Positions 61,808 to 64,000 of a DNA stretch of 64,000 nt are shown here, piece by piece. Made by a program: the position numbers and the translations under genes. Location: NCBI GenBank assembly GCA_000508965.1, contig BAHV02000016.1:124001-188000 (forward strand), given 5' to 3'. The DNA comes from Dielma sp000508965 (lineage in GTDB: Bacteria > Bacillota_I > Bacilli_A > Erysipelotrichales > Erysipelotrichaceae). The notes beneath the pieces were generated by a model. It did not search any database and was not told where the DNA came from. It worked only from the letters and a program-made list of their open reading frames with translations. How positions within the stretch are numbered: the stretch's first letter is position 1; every line of letters begins with the position of its first letter.

Positions 61808-62920
61808 TTATTTACCTAATTTCTTTAATACTTCAAAAATCGTATCCAGCTCGCCTTTATTTTTCAAAGGCCGCGGATCAATCGCGATGGAACCAATATT
61901 AGCCTGATAATCACGTGTATAGATTGCCGGATCATGAGCCTGCAGCTGTTTCACCAGCGCTTTGGCATTCATGCCGTATTCAGTCTCATTGACATTGATC
62001 TTACTGCGATAAATAGCGCGTCCCGCTTCATCTTGAATAATTGAAGCTGTGATACCCTTTATGGCATTGCAGCTTTCCGTAAATACTTTTAAATCTTCAT
62101 AAGTAACCGTTGGCACATAACCGTGATTGCGCTGATAGATTTCAATCGCCTTCACCAAGCCCATCGTATTTTCCTTACCGATTTTCATAACCCGGCCGAT
62201 CCCCTTGTATTGAAGCCGCATATTCGCCGCATCTTTGCTGTGCGCGCAGGCGACAAAACCGCTGGTTGGTCCGGATAATGCTTTAGCACCTGAATAGCAG
62301 ACAAAATCAGCGCCCATCTGCACATACTTAGACAGATCCTCTTCCGCCGCTGCATCTACGATACATGGAATATTGAGCTGATTGGCAGCTTTAATGACCG
62401 TCTGCACATCAACCATATCCTTTTGAACACAGTGATGACTCTTAACAAAGAAGATCGCACACGTATTCTCATTAACGGCATGCGTAATGTCTTCAATTTT
62501 TGAACCATTGGCATAACCGACTTCCACAACCTTGCCGCCGCCGATTTCAATCATTGAATCAATAGGCGCACCAAAATCAACATTATGTCCCTTCAATAAG
62601 ATGACTTCACGTTTTTTTGTATTCGCTGCAGTTTCACTGAAACGATGCACCTTCTGCAGGTCATCACCGCAGATCAGGGAGGCAACACTCAAAGCAATGC
62701 CGCTGGAGGCACTGGAAGTGACACAGGCATCTTCACAGCCAATCAGCTCGCCGATGCGTTTGCCGGCCCATTCAAGCAATTCATCGATCACTACATAATT
62801 GCCGGCCGCCTCAACCAATGTTTTGCCAACCTCTTCACTGACAGTTGAAACCCCAAGCTTGGTCATTCTGCCGGAAGCATTGATAACACCATGTAAACCA
62901 TTCTCTGTATAGATATTCAT
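61808..62920 (-). CDS. dgaE: DgaE-type PLP ammonia-lyase
   Basis: A 370-residue SelA/DgaE-family protein. It has GVINASGRMTKLGVSTVSEEV at the N-terminus, CVTSSASSGIALSVASLI, and the PLP lysine in VCYSGAKALSGPTSGFVA (near residue 220). In the dga pathway it removes ammonia from D-glucosaminate-6-phosphate to give KDG-6-phosphate. It follows the aldolase gene by about 54 bases, with a hairpin between. Confidence 0.88.
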   Translation of the reverse strand: MNIYTENGLHGVINASGRMTKLGVSTVSEEVGKTLVEAAGNYVVIDELLEWAGKRIGELIGCEDACVTSSASSGIALSVASLICGDDLQKVHRFSETAANTKKREVILLKGHNVDFGAPIDSMIEIGGGKVVEVGYANGSKIEDITHAVNENTCAIFFVKSHHCVQKDMVDVQTVIKAANQLNIPCIVDAAAEEDLSKYVQMGADFVCYSGAKALSGPTSGFVACAHSKDAANMRLQYKGIGRVMKIGKENTMGLVKAIEIYQRNHGYVPTVTYEDLKVFTESCNAIKGITASIIQDEAGRAIYRSKINVNETEYGMNAKALVKQLQAHDPAIYTRDYQANIGSIAIDPRPLKNKGELDTIFEVLKKLGK

Positions 62921-62944
62921 TAGTTTCCCTCATTTCTAAAGTAA

Positions 62945-62969
62945 GAAAGAGGCAGAATTGCCTCTTTGA
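62945..62969 (-). terminator. Intercistronic hairpin between dgaF and dgaE
   Basis: AAAGAGGC, AATTCT, GCCTCTTT, then CTTAC. It may be an attenuator or mRNA-stabilising stem and not a full stop. Confidence 0.5.
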
Positions 62970-62974
62970 TTTAT

Positions 62975-63709
62975 TTAAGCAAGTTCTTTCACAATGCTCA
63001 TTAAAGTTTTTACATCTTCGATCCGGGTGCAGCCGCTTTCCTTATCAATAATTGATGTATAAACATGCGGAATTGTCTGCTTGACCCCAGCATCTAAAAT
63101 GATCTGAAGGATTTCCCTAAAGTTATCCAAATCGATACCGCCGGTTGGCTCAAGAATGAAATCAGCCTCCGCACATGCCTTCGCTACCGCAATCAGCTCA
63201 TCTTTACACTTCAAACCGCCCATTGGGAAGAATTTCACGGAATTGCCGCCCATTTCCTTAATCATTGCAATGGCTGTAGCAACCGGTACCAATGCCGGCT
63301 CAGCATCCTTGCTTAATGGTCCGGTAGAAATTTTAACTAAACCCGGCGTGCCCGTAGGCGATACCAGCGCATTGATATGTGAGCAGTCGTCACCGACATT
63401 CGCCCGTGTCCAGCCTACGGCTGAAAAAACCTGATTAAAATGATTAGCTTTGATTTCCTTAGCGATTTCAGCAACAGCCCGCCATTGATTCGGGTTGCCG
63501 CCGCCAAGCCCCACAGAAAGATTGCCTTCCAGGGCTTCATTGTATTTCTTCATATCCTCGACAGCACTTGGCACATCAGGATAATTCGCTGACAGCACAC
63601 CGACAACTACATGCTTTTCGGCAGCCGCATAGATTTCCTTCGCATTTTCCAAATTACCTGCCAGTACATTCAGACATACACGATCGTTGTAATAATTGAT
63701 ATTTGACAT
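62975..63709 (-). CDS. dgaF: DgaF-type KDG-6-phosphate aldolase
   Basis: A 244-residue protein starting MSNINYYNDRVCLNVLAGNL behind GGAGGG. Features of the KDGP aldolase family: YPDVPSAVEDMKKY, VGLGGGNPNQW, SVKFFPMGGLKCKDEL (lysine region) and LEPTGGIDLDNFREIL. It splits 2-keto-3-deoxy-6-phosphogluconate made by DgaE into pyruvate and glyceraldehyde-3-phosphate. Confidence 0.88.
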   Translation of the reverse strand: MSNINYYNDRVCLNVLAGNLENAKEIYAAAEKHVVVGVLSANYPDVPSAVEDMKKYNEALEGNLSVGLGGGNPNQWRAVAEIAKEIKANHFNQVFSAVGWTRANVGDDCSHINALVSPTGTPGLVKISTGPLSKDAEPALVPVATAIAMIKEMGGNSVKFFPMGGLKCKDELIAVAKACAEADFILEPTGGIDLDNFREILQIILDAGVKQTIPHVYTSIIDKESGCTRIEDVKTLMSIVKELA

Positions 63710-63710
63710 A

Positions 63711-64000
63711 TTAACCCTCCACAATTTCTTTTAGACGCGCAGCGATGATTTCCTTATCACCCTTACCCAAAGGCCGGGTATCAAAGGATAAGATCCCCAT
63801 ACTCAGCAAATGTTTACGGCAGTGAATCGCCGGATTCCCTGAGCGCAGCTCAGCATCGATTACCAAGGCTGACTTATGTGTCACTGATTCATCAACACTG
63901 ACCTGAGAGCGATAAATCTCACGGCCGGCCTCATCCTGAACCTGTACCGCCGTCAAGCCCTTGATCTGATTGATTTGCTCATTCAGATAAGCAACACTTT
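63711..64000 (-). CDS. Second DgaE-like protein, 5' part outside window
   Basis: The frame is open to the right edge: SVAYLNEQINQIKGLTAVQ, then VQDEAGREIYRSQVSVDES and GILSFDTRPLGKGDKEI. These lines align with the end of dgaE (IQDEAGRAIYRSKINVNET, IGSIAIDPRPLKNKGEL), so it is a paralogue. Its stop is 1 base before the dgaF start. Only the C-terminal 95 residues are visible, so the PLP lysine cannot be checked. Confidence 0.8.
   Translation of the reverse strand, partial: SVAYLNEQINQIKGLTAVQVQDEAGREIYRSQVSVDESVTHKSALVIDAELRSGNPAIHCRKHLLSMGILSFDTRPLGKGDKEIIAARLKEIVEG

Overview
The window looks like a chromosome segment of a low-to-mid-GC Firmicute, most likely a gut Erysipelotrichia (Erysipelotrichaceae, Holdemania-like). 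This is inferred from the gene mix: an Rnf complex with attached FMN-binding domains, a T-box leuS leader, RNase J, DgaE/DgaF-type genes, BspA-like surface repeats and TGTC-TT-GACA NiaR-type control. The lineage is not proven. No rRNA, tRNA or CRISPR array was seen.

Positions 1-10.7 kb are the early end of a temperate prophage. From right to left they hold a large serine integrase broken by one frameshift (9162-10713), a small antisense gene, a LexA/CI-type repressor facing a Cro-like gene across an operator region (8036-8228), a set of tiny membrane proteins, a glucosaminidase-like gene cut by an in-frame TGA, an HNH nuclease, a tyrosine recombinase, and a replication module (DUF4373 replisome organizer plus DnaB helicase). 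The structural genes would lie beyond the left edge. The integrase runs into the 3' end of a tadC-like gene, so the prophage sits inside or at the end of a Tad/type-II-secretion-like locus (10682-14387: TadC, TadB, CpaF ATPase, CpaB/SAF protein, small membrane protein).

Positions 14.4-24.2 kb carry an ABC exporter pair and then an Rnf operon, rnfC-D-G-E-A-(small Cys protein)-B. It is unusual: RnfB is cut down to its membrane anchor and first Fe-S motif, while RnfD and RnfE carry extra FMN-binding domains. A divergent apbE flavin transferase presumably loads the FMN.

Positions 24.2-36.4 kb form a molybdenum/tungsten cofactor island. It contains modABC, mogA/moaB, a MOSC protein, moaA, moaC, moeA, a second MoeA-like protein, and a leader that looks like a Moco/Tuco riboswitch. 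These sit behind a ferredoxin/AOR/unknown-protein operon resembling E. coli ydhYVW. The ferredoxin has a twin-arginine signal, and a minimal tatA-tatC operon is transcribed divergently from it. A plausible whole is an AOR-type enzyme with its Fe-S partner exported or membrane-docked by Tat, with cofactor made and metal imported by the neighbouring genes.

Positions 36.4-52.6 kb are mostly housekeeping: a decayed relBE pair, a lipoprotein, pgi, an S1 protein, yfcE, an HD protein, a YjjG-type HAD, coaD, rsmD, ftsW, def, rnj, a NiaR-type regulator with a probable target transporter, a metallophosphoesterase, and leuS with a full T-box leader using a CUC specifier.

Positions 52.6-64 kb are accessory: a BspA-like surface protein with cell-wall-binding repeats, an inverted-repeat/IS scar, an MFS efflux gene behind two tiny leader ORFs and nested hairpins, a galactose-type binding lipoprotein, galK and galM with a cre site, an iron alcohol dehydrogenase, and a dgaE-like/dgaF/dgaE operon for amino-sugar-acid catabolism that runs off the right edge.
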